A stretch of 56,973 nucleotides of DNA from Patescibacteria group bacterium (GCA_029004215.1 JAQULH010000003.1:1-56973); one strand, 5' to 3'; shown: positions 43,563-51,716, counted from the stretch's first letter. Numbers and translations: made by a program. The notes: generated from the letters alone by a model not told the origin.

Positions 43563-44768
43563 ATGAAAGTCGTCCATGTTTGCTGCATTGCGCCACCGGA
43601 AAGCGGGGGCATGGGAGCCGTGGCTTACCAAGAAGTTTTGAATTTACGCAAACTTGGAGTTGATGCAGTCTTAGTCGTACCAGAGTTACCGGGTCGTCAT
43701 GCTGAACTCGTTTCAGCATCTCCCGAAGCAATAAGGGCAGAGATCCCGAAACAAGTTCGGGATGACAAAGGTATCATCCGTCTGCCTGCCATGCGCATTG
43801 GCAATGTGGCTCGTTTGAGCGGGTTGGACGAGATTATCAAAGACGCTGATGTTGTCCATTTACATTATCCTTTTTATTTTACAGCCGGGATGATTGCGCG
43901 GTGGCGCAGGCAAAATAAAATCAAACATTTGGCAATAACTTTGCACATGGATGCGACTGATAAAGGTTGGCGTTGGTTAGCGGCCGAGCTACATCGCAAG
44001 CTTTTTCAAAAGCGAGTTTTGGACGCAGCTGATTTGCTTTTAGTCTCTACTTTGGATTATGCCCAACATTCCTCGTTTGCGCCGTGGGTCAATAGCTCGC
44101 GTTTGCATGAATTGCCTTTTGGCGTAGACACAAACGTGTTTCGCCCGATCCCCCTTGCGTCCCCCTTACAAAAGGGGGAGTTCCAAGTTGGCATGGTCGG
44201 TGTCATGGATCGAGCCCATCCATTCAAAGGAGTTGATGTTTTGCTGCGGGCTGTTGCCAAACTTCCATCAAACGTCCATGTCAAGCTGGTAGGTGATGGT
44301 GACCGTCGAAAAGACTACGAGAAGCTGGCTAAAGAGCTTGGTTTGAATGAGCGAGCTCACTTCGTCGGACGCTTGGAGCAAGGGAAACTGGTTGAAGCTT
44401 TGCAGAGTATGGATGTTTTTGCTTTTCCAAGCACCAGCGGAGCTGAAGCCTTTGGTCTTGCTATGTTGGAAGCTATGGCTTGCGGTGTGCCAGTTGTAGC
44501 CAGCGATTTGCCTGGTGTCAGGGCTGTTGCCAAAGATGCCGGCCTAATCGTTGCCGTAAATAATCCTGATGCCTTGGCAGACGGCCTGCGCCGCTTGCTG
44601 GACCTGCCCGCCGGAGCCTCGGCGAAGGAGGGCGATCCAGCAACCCGCCACAGCTTTGCTTTGGCGGCGCGGGACAAGGCTTTGCGCTACAATTGGGATA
44701 ACCATGCGCAAACTTTACTTAAGTACTATCAACAGATCCCCTCAGCTCCCCTTACAAAGGGGAGGTAA
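43563..44768 (+). CDS. GT4-family glycosyltransferase carrying several in-frame repeats
   Basis: 401 residues. GT-B fold with VCCIAPPESGGMGAVAYQEV, GMVGVMDRAHPFKGVDVLLR (~208) and EX7E in SGAEAFGLAMLEAMACGVPV (~297). Four palindromic elements are translated in frame: residues ~45-68 (43696-43766), ~195-207 (44146-44184), ~349-368 (44607-44667) and the C-terminal ~10 (44738-44764). All lie outside the core motifs, so the enzyme may still be active. Confidence 0.87.
   Translation: MKVVHVCCIAPPESGGMGAVAYQEVLNLRKLGVDAVLVVPELPGRHAELVSASPEAIRAEIPKQVRDDKGIIRLPAMRIGNVARLSGLDEIIKDADVVHLHYPFYFTAGMIARWRRQNKIKHLAITLHMDATDKGWRWLAAELHRKLFQKRVLDAADLLLVSTLDYAQHSSFAPWVNSSRLHELPFGVDTNVFRPIPLASPLQKGEFQVGMVGVMDRAHPFKGVDVLLRAVAKLPSNVHVKLVGDGDRRKDYEKLAKELGLNERAHFVGRLEQGKLVEALQSMDVFAFPSTSGAEAFGLAMLEAMACGVPVVASDLPGVRAVAKDAGLIVAVNNPDALADGLRRLLDLPAGASAKEGDPATRHSFALAARDKALRYNWDNHAQTLLKYYQQIPSAPLTKGR
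43696..43766. repeat. double-hairpin palindromic element inside a GT4 gene
   Basis: Ends GTCAT (43696) and ATGAC (to 43766). Inner hairpins TGCTGAA/TTCAGCA and TCCCGAA/TTCGGGA, with ATCTC/GAGAT between them. Read in frame it gives HAELVSAS...PKQVRDD, a peptide signature of this dispersed repeat in many genomes. Confidence 0.85.
44146..44184. repeat. CCCCCTT-hairpin element inside a GT4 gene
   Basis: CCCCCTT (44161-44167), loop ACAA, AAGGGGG (44172-44178), translated as part of IPLASPLQKGEFQ. A related copy is at 44738-44764 in the same gene. Confidence 0.7.
44607..44667. repeat. GC-rich palindromic insert inside a GT4 gene
   Basis: Two adjoining units: an imperfect palindrome CCCGCCGGAGCC...GAAGGAGGGC, then CCGCCA (44645-44650) with TGGCGG (44662-44667) and an inner AGC/GCT. 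Translated as LPAGASAKEGDP...HSFALA. The first resembles the common CCGCC...AAGGCGG dispersed repeat, so it is called with moderate confidence. Confidence 0.55.
44738..44764. repeat. CTCCCCTT-hairpin element at a GT4 gene end
   Basis: CTCCCCTT (44746-44753), loop ACA, AAGGGGAG (44757-44764); it codes the last residues (IPSAPLTKGR) and the stop codon follows at once. A relative of the element at 44146-44184. Confidence 0.7.
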
Positions 44769-44776
44769 GACAGCAT

Positions 44777-45925
44777 ATGAGAGTTGCCATCTTAACTAAT
44801 GCTTTTCCGCCCTTGTCCCGCGGCGGCGCAGGCCGAATTGCCGAGATGCAAGCTGATTGGCTGACGCGCCATGGCCACGAGGTGAAAGTTTGGGTGCCGG
44901 CGCCTTTCCCAACAGACGAAGGCCGCGATATTGTTGAATCTTTCTTGCCGCGGACAACCATCCCATTTTCCAAACTCTCAAAAACTTTTGCCCCAATGCG
45001 CTTGCTTTTCCATATGGAAGATTTGGCGCCAAACCTCAAGGCTGTTGACCAGATCCGCGCTTGGAAGCCGGATGTCTTGCTTACGCACAATCTCACCGGA
45101 TGCGGTTGGGGCACGCCCCGCATGCTCAGGGCCTCAGGCGTCCGTTGGTTGCATGTGCTGCATGATGTGCAGATGTTCGAGCCTTCGGGGCAGGTCATGT
45201 ATCGCGAGACATATAACTCGCTACGACAAGCTTGGAGAAAGTTTTGGGCTAAACACCGTGCAAAAACCTTTGGCATACCGGACGCTGTCATTAGCCCATC
45301 TCAGTGGTTGCTTGATGCGCACCGTAAGTATGGTCTGCTAGCCAATACTTTTGCCCAAGTTCTGCCAAACCCAATCGAGATCCCGCGCGGGTTTTGCGAA
45401 AATCAAATAACCGAGCAGATTAAAGTGGTTTATAATGCCAGGCTATCAGAAGATAAAGGCATCTTGGTTTTACTCGACGCTTGGCAATCTCTAAATCCGA
45501 GGCCAGGACGTCTCGAGTTAATAAGCGGCGGCCCATTGCTTGCTAAGATCAAAAAGTTAGAAGATCCGTCAATCGTTGTCCACGGCCAATTGCCGCATGA
45601 AGAAGCCATGATAGCTATGTCCGGGGCTAATTTGTTTGTCATGCCGTCTATTATCATGGAAAACCAGCCAACAGTTCTTTTGGAAGCTGTGGCCGCTGGC
45701 ATCAATGTCGTTGCTTCTGACGTAGGTGGCGTGCGTGAACTACTGCAAGGCTACGGCACAATCGTCCCGCCCGGCGACGCCCCAGCTCTGGCCAAAGCCA
45801 TCCAACAAACCCTCAAAGAGCAAATTAACACCCAAATCCGCGACCAGATTTTGGCGAGGCATAACTTTGACACGGTGATGGGGGAATTGGTGAAGGGGAT
45901 GGTCCCTAATGTCATTCCCGCGTAG
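44777..45925 (+). CDS. GT4-family glycosyltransferase
   Basis: 382 residues. N-terminal TNAFPPLSRGGAGRIAEMQA, VLHDVQMFEPSGQ (~126), donor domain VVYNARLSEDKGILVLLDAW (~217), MPSIIMENQPTVLLEAVAAG (EX7E, ~295). The terminal residues VIPA and the TAG stop lie inside a palindromic repeat (45911-45933), so the natural end of the protein was probably altered by that insertion. Last gene of the glycan locus before the accessory island. Confidence 0.9.
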   Translation: MRVAILTNAFPPLSRGGAGRIAEMQADWLTRHGHEVKVWVPAPFPTDEGRDIVESFLPRTTIPFSKLSKTFAPMRLLFHMEDLAPNLKAVDQIRAWKPDVLLTHNLTGCGWGTPRMLRASGVRWLHVLHDVQMFEPSGQVMYRETYNSLRQAWRKFWAKHRAKTFGIPDAVISPSQWLLDAHRKYGLLANTFAQVLPNPIEIPRGFCENQITEQIKVVYNARLSEDKGILVLLDAWQSLNPRPGRLELISGGPLLAKIKKLEDPSIVVHGQLPHEEAMIAMSGANLFVMPSIIMENQPTVLLEAVAAGINVVASDVGGVRELLQGYGTIVPPGDAPALAKAIQQTLKEQINTQIRDQILARHNFDTVMGELVKGMVPNVIPA

Positions 45926-45933
45926 GCGGGAAT
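45911..45933. repeat. palindrome that supplies a stop codon
   Basis: ATTCCCGC (45914-45921), loop GTAG, GCGGGAAT (45926-45933). The loop contains the TAG stop of the upstream GT4 gene. It marks the left edge of the accessory island. An A-run, not a T-run, follows on the + strand. Confidence 0.75.
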
Positions 45934-45950
45934 CCAAAAAATAATCTGTT

Positions 45951-46712
45951 ATGAAGAACGACGAACTGGAAATCGACAAAATTTACGATAAGACAGCCAA
46001 GAAGTATAGGGATGAACGCAGCTCCAAAGGAACTATCCATAATACTTATATCGCAAATCCTGCAATCAGAACCATGTTGCAAGATGTCAGGGATAAGAGG
46101 TTGTTGGATATCGGATGTGGATATGGAGAGGACTTGAAGTATTTTTACAATCTGGGAGCAGAAGTTATTGGAATTGAACTGAATGGAGAATTAATAAATT
46201 TGGCAAAACAAGATCCAGAATTGAAAGATGTAGAGATTTTTCAAGGCTCGATCTATTCTTTGAATTTTAAAAAGAGTTTTGATATCTGCCTGGCTAATTT
46301 GGTTTTGGATCAGGTAAAAGATTTAGACCAAGCCTTGAGAGAAGTTAATAAGGTTTTGAAAAACGGAGGCATTTTTGTGTTCTCTGTTGCGCATCCTCTA
46401 AATTGCGCTACAAATAATTACCAAGAGCAATTATCAGACTATTTTACGACCAGAAAAGGATATTTTCACCCAACATCCATGACCTGTTCAATTCCTTATT
46501 ACTACAGAAATTTTGAAGATTATTCGAAAACATTTTTCAATGCTGGGTTTTTTATTAAAAAAATAGTTGAACCCAAACCATTGCCCGAAGCCAAGACTAT
46601 CTTTCTTGAAAAATTTGAACGATTCAGTAAACTGCCGGATATACTTATTTTCGAGCTAATCAAATACAAGAGCTTCAATAATGGGAGCGATAATTTACAC
46701 CCTGGAGATTAG
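45951..46712 (+). CDS. class I SAM-dependent methyltransferase
   Basis: 253 residues. Motif I RLLDIGCGYGEDLKYFYNLG (~45-64), GIELNGELINLAK, FDICLANLVLDQVKDLDQAL (~105), LKNGGIFVFSVAHPLN. The SVAHP block and the Tyr-rich YFHPTSMTCSIPYYYR region match small-molecule methyltransferases rather than sugar ones. A+T-rich codon use starts here. First gene of the accessory island. Confidence 0.87.
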   Translation: MKNDELEIDKIYDKTAKKYRDERSSKGTIHNTYIANPAIRTMLQDVRDKRLLDIGCGYGEDLKYFYNLGAEVIGIELNGELINLAKQDPELKDVEIFQGSIYSLNFKKSFDICLANLVLDQVKDLDQALREVNKVLKNGGIFVFSVAHPLNCATNNYQEQLSDYFTTRKGYFHPTSMTCSIPYYYRNFEDYSKTFFNAGFFIKKIVEPKPLPEAKTIFLEKFERFSKLPDILIFELIKYKSFNNGSDNLHPGD

Positions 46713-46737
46713 CGGACCCCGTTCATCTAAAAAGATT

Positions 46738-47370
46738 ATGTTATTTAAGATCAGTTCACATAAAGATAAATTCATAGATCGATGTTACAGTAAAGCGATG
46801 AAGGAGCTTAAAGGATTTTTTAATTTAGATTGGAAGACGAATCGGCCGAGGATAATCCTTGTACCAGACAGGAAAACGATTGATGGATTAAGGGGAGAAA
46901 AGACGCCCAGGTGGCTGGTCGGTTGGTTGAAAAGCAATAATATCTTTATTTTGGACAGGACTAATTACGAAAAAGAAAGCAGTCATAAATACTCAAATGA
47001 AGAATATGCTAAAACGATTAAGCATGAGTTAGCGCATGCTTTTTATCTCATTATCTCCGGTCATAAGAATCAGCCGGATTGGTTATGGGAAGGCACGGCA
47101 ATGTATCTGGCCAAGCAGGTCAAAAAACGGAAGGCCGGCCGACCAAATAACTTTAAGGAGTTCCTGCTGTATTTTTCCAAAAGCGGTTCGGGCGTTTACA
47201 GAGAGGCGGGGGAAGCGGTTAGGTTTTTAGCAGAGGCATATGGCAAGAGAAAATTATTGTTGCTCATCAAATTATCCAAGGACGTCGATACGAAAGAACA
47301 TTTTGCGAAATTGTTCAGACGGATTTATGGATTCGATTTGAAGTACTCGAGTTTTGAAATTAATAATTAA
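46738..47370 (+). CDS. HExxH metallopeptidase-like protein (gluzincin, peptidase MA type)
   Basis: 210 residues from ATG 46738; ATG 46681, inside the methyltransferase gene, is the alternative. HELAH at 96-100 gives two zinc ligands and the catalytic Glu97; WLWEGTAMYLAKQ provides Glu118 as the third ligand, the usual gluzincin layout. Strongly basic, no signal peptide or membrane helix, so it should act in the cytoplasm. Substrate unknown. Tight spacing to both neighbours suggests one operon. Confidence 0.75.
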   Translation: MLFKISSHKDKFIDRCYSKAMKELKGFFNLDWKTNRPRIILVPDRKTIDGLRGEKTPRWLVGWLKSNNIFILDRTNYEKESSHKYSNEEYAKTIKHELAHAFYLIISGHKNQPDWLWEGTAMYLAKQVKKRKAGRPNNFKEFLLYFSKSGSGVYREAGEAVRFLAEAYGKRKLLLLIKLSKDVDTKEHFAKLFRRIYGFDLKYSSFEINN

Positions 47371-47375
47371 CAAAT

Positions 47376-47624
47376 ATGGACAACGACAAAATCATCAAAA
47401 AGTTAGATGGGGCAAATATGGATATTGACCTCACTTCAGAGGATCAGACTTCATGGAAACAAATGAAATGCCCGTGGAATGAAGCGGATGGTACAAATAG
47501 CCACAAATGTGCGGTTAAAAATATTTCAATTTGCGATTATTTTTGCGGGATTCAATATCCAGATACTGTTTTGTGTTGCTATCCAAACAAAAACCCTTTA
47601 GACGATAACGAACAGATTATTTAA
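47376..47624 (+). CDS. small cysteine-rich protein of unknown function
   Basis: 82 residues with six cysteines: 32, 45, 53, 57, 67 and 68 (KCPWN, KCAVK, ICDYFCG, LCCYP). The pattern suggests metal or Fe-S binding, or a disulfide mini-domain; no family recognised. No signal peptide. Starts 5 bases after the metallopeptidase gene and ends 23 bases before the transglutaminase-like gene, so it belongs to the same operon. Confidence 0.7.
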   Translation: MDNDKIIKKLDGANMDIDLTSEDQTSWKQMKCPWNEADGTNSHKCAVKNISICDYFCGIQYPDTVLCCYPNKNPLDDNEQII

Positions 47625-47647
47625 TATCATTTTGATAAAGAATTAAT

Positions 47648-48175
47648 ATGCATGAACCAAAAATTGGGGAGACGAATGAAAAACCAAGAGAAAAAATATT
47701 GCACCTTGAAATCGACGAGGTTCCGGAAGTTGATGAGTTTGTCGGTAGAGTTAAGGACTTACCAATCGAAGAGCAATTGGTTGAAGTTTCAAAATTTATA
47801 AAATCTAATTTTAAAAATGCGATATCTCCGCATACAGATAAGTTACCAAAGGAAGAAAGGGAAAAAGTTAATAGAGTATTAAGGCAGGAACCAAAAACAC
47901 TTTCAGGGGCATTGTGTTTAGAGTATGGGGTTTGCGTCGAATATCATGTTCTAGGAAAAGCAATCCTGGATAAACTAAGCATTCCATGCAAGTTTAAAAA
48001 AGGTGTTGTTGCAGGGAGTCCTGGGCATACTTTTTTGGACGTCCAAGTGAACGGTGCGTGGCAGATCTTTGATCCATTCGCAGAAGTCTATTTGAGTGAT
48101 CTTGGTAGGCCTGATTTGAAACGATTTGATCCAATCTATTACAAGTCGTCCGAGACTAAGAAAAAGAGTGGATAA
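47648..48175 (+). CDS. transglutaminase-like cysteine protein
   Basis: 175 residues. The transglutaminase/peptidase-like core has Cys96 (EYGVCVEYHVLGKAIL), His127 (SPGHTFLDVQV) and Asp142 (WQIFDPFAEVY) in the right order and spacing for a Cys-His-Asp triad. Such proteins cleave or transfer at amide bonds. No signal peptide, so probably cytoplasmic. It is the last gene of the island operon, directly before the gene remnant at 48177. Confidence 0.72.
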   Translation: MHEPKIGETNEKPREKILHLEIDEVPEVDEFVGRVKDLPIEEQLVEVSKFIKSNFKNAISPHTDKLPKEEREKVNRVLRQEPKTLSGALCLEYGVCVEYHVLGKAILDKLSIPCKFKKGVVAGSPGHTFLDVQVNGAWQIFDPFAEVYLSDLGRPDLKRFDPIYYKSSETKKKSG

Positions 48176-48176
48176 A

Positions 48177-48230
48177 TTATTTCTTTTCTGTATCCACTTC
48201 TTTTGGCTCAGGTTTCGTCAAATCAGCCAC
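48177..48230 (-). pseudogene. remnant of the 3' end of a copy of the 48840 membrane-protein gene
   Basis: 54 bases on the - strand code VADLTKPEPKEVDTEKK plus stop; the intact gene ends VFDLTKPEPKEVDTEKK. Compared with 48840-48893, six codons differ and five of the changes are synonymous. So this is a diverged homologue's tail that once was under protein selection, not a recent copy. Nothing of the gene upstream remains. Confidence 0.85.
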
Positions 48231-48285
48231 TTATCCTCTTGACATGAAAGCAGATTTATGGGACGTGTTAATGATGGGTTAAATT

Positions 48286-48714
48286 ATGAAAGTTTACAAA
48301 ACAAAAGCCAGAAAATTTTCCGGATCAGATTTTCATGAAGTCAATCAAAAGGCCTCCAGTTTGTATTCGACTATTAAAAAGAGATCAAAACGTCGGGCTT
48401 ACATCCGGTCGGCGTATTTTAAGAAAGACAAGATTTTTCTTGATTTGTTCTGGAGTCACTTATTCGAGAAACAGAACTGGCGTGACAGGGTGCGACGCAT
48501 AAAGTATTTTGGTTGCGCAATTGAGCTTATTAATCATTCACGTTTTGAGCCAAAGTCAAAAGAGAATCACAATCAACCATCCGAAATACTGCATCGTTTT
48601 TATGGTATTACGGCAGATGATGAATTGTTCTGCGCGCAAATTAAAGAATATAAAAAGAATGGCCAGAAGTTTTTGATCTCAGTTTTTCCTACAGACGGAC
48701 CAACGGACACGTAA
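48286..48714 (+). CDS. orphan basic protein of unknown function
   Basis: 142 residues, very rich in Lys and Arg. The C-terminal block FYGITADDELFCAQIKEYKK...KFLISVFP reads like the beta-sheet core of a small nuclease- or RelE-like toxin fold, but this is only a resemblance. N-terminal half (KRRAYIRSAYFKKDKIFLDL) is also basic. It sits alone between the gene remnant and the membrane-protein gene, so it may be a mobile cargo gene. No antitoxin partner is visible beside it. Confidence 0.65.
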   Translation: MKVYKTKARKFSGSDFHEVNQKASSLYSTIKKRSKRRAYIRSAYFKKDKIFLDLFWSHLFEKQNWRDRVRRIKYFGCAIELINHSRFEPKSKENHNQPSEILHRFYGITADDELFCAQIKEYKKNGQKFLISVFPTDGPTDT

Positions 48715-48839
48715 TACAGAAAAAGACTTTCCGCTATGTGTGGTGTATAAACCACGGCCGAAAGCCTTTCTCTGCAATTAGGTTATCATGTTTAGTAAAA
48801 ATGTCAAGCATGAGCGATCTCTCAATTGTTGATAAAACG

Positions 48840-50981
48840 TTATTTCTTTTCTGTATCCACTTCTTTAGGCTCCGGCTTGGTCAGATCAAACACGTAAATA
48901 TTTACTTTGCCATTATCGATTGACCAGGAAGCTTGGGCAATGTCTGTTATGCGTTGGTTGAGCTCTGTAGCTTTCCACCAGTAATCATTAATGACCACAA
49001 AGACGAGGTCAGATTTTCCGAGCTTGGCAGCATCGCGCACAGTGTCCCACGAAGGATCTTCGTAAGTCATTTTGAGATAGGTGGTGTAAAGCGCACCGCC
49101 GGTGGGGATGGGATAGAAAAAGACGTCACCCGCGTAGCGCTTGAAACCAAACTCTTTGACAGCTGCGGCTGAAACGCTTTGGTCAGCCAGCACAGTGTAA
49201 TCTTTGCCCTTGGCATAACGGTCAATCCAACGCACGGCCTCAACATCATCTCCACTGGTGCTCCAACCGCGGCTGGGCTGGACTGCATCATGGCGCGGCA
49301 AAGCATTGTAAGCATTGGCTGCTCCGATTGAGCAAAAGAGGATAATGGCCACGGCCGAAGCCAGGGGCATGGCAGTCTTTACTTTTTTGAAAAGCCAACC
49401 CATGGCCGGCAAGCCGCCGACCAACAAGACTAAAACAGCAATCTGCCAAAGGCGTTGGGCATAGTCACCTTTTTCGTATTGGATCAGCATGGTGAAATCG
49501 CTGGCATTTTCCAAGAGCCCTGAAGCCAGCCAAAGCGAGACAGCCCCAATGAGCAGGATGATAATGGCCAGGCGATCATTGCCTTTGAGGATGATGATGC
49601 TCGCCACACAGGCCAACAAACCCATGGCCGGCAAAGCAATGCCAATTAAAGATGACCAAGCAGGCCACAAGACATATTTATTGCCCAGCCATGGCACGAG
49701 TTTTGCCAGATTATCTATCCAAGCTGAAAATTGAGTGACATTTGCCAAGTTCCAATCAATGGCCAATGAAGAGTGGTATTGGCTGGCAACATAAAAAATA
49801 ATCGGGATGGCCAGGCCGGAAAAAATCGCCACAATCCAAGATGTATGTTTAATCCATTTTTTGCGGTCACCCAAGATTAACAAAGCCAAAACCAAAATGC
49901 TCAAAGGCACGCCAGCCAAAGGATGGATGGCCACGCTCCAGGCAGCCAGCCACAAAGGCGCACTGAACTGCAAAGTTTTTTGGCGCGCGCCCAAAGCCAG
50001 GACAACGGCCGAAATTCCAATGACAGTGGCCAAGCCTTGGGGAGTGGTGGCTACGAACATGCCTAACGGAAAGAGAGCTAAAGCGGCGGCAGCAGTGCCA
50101 AACCAATTTTCGCGCCTGAAAGCCAAGAAGACACAGGTTGGCAAGATAATGGAAGCCAAAATTGGAACAAGCCAGCGATCAATATCTGCCAAAGGCAATT
50201 CTGTCATGCGGGCCAGCCAAGTCGTGAAAACGTATTGTCCAATATAGTAAAAAGGTTTTGGGCTTAAGGTTCCGGTCTTGAGCATGACTTGTTCACCGGC
50301 CAAATGCAGGAAACCATCAAAGCCATATCCCAGGCGATAAATTATCGGCGCCAGGCTGAGCGTGCCAATAATCGACAGGCCGCTTTGGAAAGCCGTGAAG
50401 CCGGAGGATTGGATAAAGATGGCGGCAAAAATAGCCAGTGCCCAAAGCAAACCAATGGCAGCCAAAGTCCCGCTTGGCAACAAAGGCCAAGGTGTGCGGA
50501 TGCTTTGCAAAGTTTGGGCTGCCCAGGCGCTTTGCAGCACAAAAGTTAAAGCCATTATGCCGGCACAAGCAATGGCAATGGCCATGAGCTGTTTCTTGTG
50601 CGTCCAGTTGGCTGTTTCTTCGTCTTGCATTGGCCCGTCAGTCAACTGCCTTTCGTGGCCCAAGCCAACCAGATGGGCGATAGTCATGGTGATGGCCAAT
50701 GACCAAGCATCGGAAAGCCCGCTTAAAGGGCCGTCAGCATAAAACCACACGGTTTGGATTACGCTCTGCGTGGCCACCAACATCAACAAACCAAAAGCTG
50801 ACGAGGTTGCCCAGTGGCGCTCTGGCAAAACATTTTTTCCGAAAACATAAGCATGGAAAAGAATGGCAAAAGTCCAGAAAAACGGCTTGGCATACCCTAT
50901 GTCCAGCTTTAAGTATTGCAGTCCCAAGATGATAATGACAAAAACAATACCTGCCAAAGCGTCTAATGTTCTTTCATTCAT
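48840..50981 (-). CDS. large polytopic membrane protein, GT-C glycosyltransferase-like
   Basis: 713 residues, 14 or more membrane helices and a soluble C-terminal domain (~from 560). Acidic loop GYGFDGFLHLAGEQV (~218) follows early helices, the usual GT-C arrangement. The C-terminal tail is Lys/Glu-rich (KPEPKEVDTEKK). Same broad class as the genes at 26809-32124 but not a close copy. A remnant of its 3' end lies at 48177. Confidence 0.75.
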   Translation of the reverse strand: MNERTLDALAGIVFVIIILGLQYLKLDIGYAKPFFWTFAILFHAYVFGKNVLPERHWATSSAFGLLMLVATQSVIQTVWFYADGPLSGLSDAWSLAITMTIAHLVGLGHERQLTDGPMQDEETANWTHKKQLMAIAIACAGIMALTFVLQSAWAAQTLQSIRTPWPLLPSGTLAAIGLLWALAIFAAIFIQSSGFTAFQSGLSIIGTLSLAPIIYRLGYGFDGFLHLAGEQVMLKTGTLSPKPFYYIGQYVFTTWLARMTELPLADIDRWLVPILASIILPTCVFLAFRRENWFGTAAAALALFPLGMFVATTPQGLATVIGISAVVLALGARQKTLQFSAPLWLAAWSVAIHPLAGVPLSILVLALLILGDRKKWIKHTSWIVAIFSGLAIPIIFYVASQYHSSLAIDWNLANVTQFSAWIDNLAKLVPWLGNKYVLWPAWSSLIGIALPAMGLLACVASIIILKGNDRLAIIILLIGAVSLWLASGLLENASDFTMLIQYEKGDYAQRLWQIAVLVLLVGGLPAMGWLFKKVKTAMPLASAVAIILFCSIGAANAYNALPRHDAVQPSRGWSTSGDDVEAVRWIDRYAKGKDYTVLADQSVSAAAVKEFGFKRYAGDVFFYPIPTGGALYTTYLKMTYEDPSWDTVRDAAKLGKSDLVFVVINDYWWKATELNQRITDIAQASWSIDNGKVNIYVFDLTKPEPKEVDTEKK

Positions 50982-50989
50982 ACAACTAA

Positions 50990-51057
50990 GTCCATAAAGT
51001 TTGTAAAGTCTATAAAGTCCTTAAAGTCTTTTTACTGGTCACTAGTTACTAGTTACT
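50990..51057. repeat. tandem 9-mer and 7-mer repeats in an intergenic gap
   Basis: Four 9-base units GTYYNTAAA (50990-51025: GTCCATAAA, GTTTGTAAA, GTCTATAAA, GTCCTTAAA) plus a partial fifth, then ACTAGTT twice (51041-51054) and ACT. It separates divergent genes, so it may carry the promoters of both. Confidence 0.8.
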
Positions 51058-51090
51058 GTGTTTTATGTTAGCATGAATACTTGTAGATGT

Positions 51091-51690
51091 ATGATCACGC
51101 TCACCAGCAAGACATTAATGACTAATGAAACAGTTGTTCTTTGCCGTCATGATCGTGTCTTAGCCAAGATATTGCTGCCAATCATACCGGCTTGGATTAA
51201 ACCCAACCATATTACAGTCTTGCGGTTTTTTCTCATACCCCCTGTAGCTTACCTGACTTGGACCGAAAATTGGAATATCCTAATTCCCTTGTTTTTATTT
51301 GCCGGTTTTACAGACCTGCTGGACGGTACCTTGGCCAGGGTGCGTAAACAAATCACTCTTTGGGGCACGATTGCTGACCCGGCGGCAGACAAATTGTTAA
51401 TCGGCTCAGTGGCCGTCCTTTTTTTGGCCCAAATAAGTTTTTTACTGGCTTTCATTTTAGTCTTTTTGGAAGTACTCATCGTCTTAGGCGCTTACTCACG
51501 CAAGAGGCGCGGCGAATATATCAGCGCTAATTGGTCAGGAAAGATGAAGATGTTCCTGCAGGTTATTGGCTTGGCTTTCTTGTTTCTTGCCAAATTCGGG
51601 TTGGCTGATTATTTGGATACGATAGGCATTGGTATATTAGTGACGTCTTTGGGTTTTGCAGTGCTTTCATTACTGACTTACGGATTATAA
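51091..51690 (+). CDS. CDP-alcohol phosphatidyltransferase
   Basis: 199 residues from ATG 51091; ATG 51073 and GTG 51058 are in frame, and ATG 51118 is also possible. The CDP-alcohol signature DGTLARVRKQITLWGTIADP (D-G-x2-A-R-x8-G-x3-D-x3-D) is complete, with D-P-A-A-D-K after it. Six or so membrane helices. It would make a phospholipid head group (for example phosphatidylglycerol-phosphate, PgsA-like) from CDP-diacylglycerol. A TAGCAT/TATGTT -10-like stretch at 51064-51074 favours the later starts. Confidence 0.9.
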   Translation: MITLTSKTLMTNETVVLCRHDRVLAKILLPIIPAWIKPNHITVLRFFLIPPVAYLTWTENWNILIPLFLFAGFTDLLDGTLARVRKQITLWGTIADPAADKLLIGSVAVLFLAQISFLLAFILVFLEVLIVLGAYSRKRRGEYISANWSGKMKMFLQVIGLAFLFLAKFGLADYLDTIGIGILVTSLGFAVLSLLTYGL

Positions 51691-51698
51691 AAGAAAAG

Positions 51699-51716
51699 CA
51701 GACCCGTGTGGGTCTG
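51699..51716 (-). terminator. rho-independent terminator of the lipoprotein gene
   Basis: Stem CAGACCC/GGGTCTG with a 4-base loop; on the - strand CTTTTCTTTT follows. It lies 33 bases behind the stop codon of the gene at 51750-52496. The + strand has no T-run. Confidence 0.75.

Noticed and set aside
43696-43766. Possible frameshift or assembly error in the GT4 gene
   Set aside because: The frame is intact through a well-formed palindromic element of a known type.
48715-48839. Possible small RNA gene in the gap after the orphan
   Set aside because: Only a weak hairpin (GTGGT/ACCAC with outer CTTTC/GAAAG) and no clear promoter or T-run.
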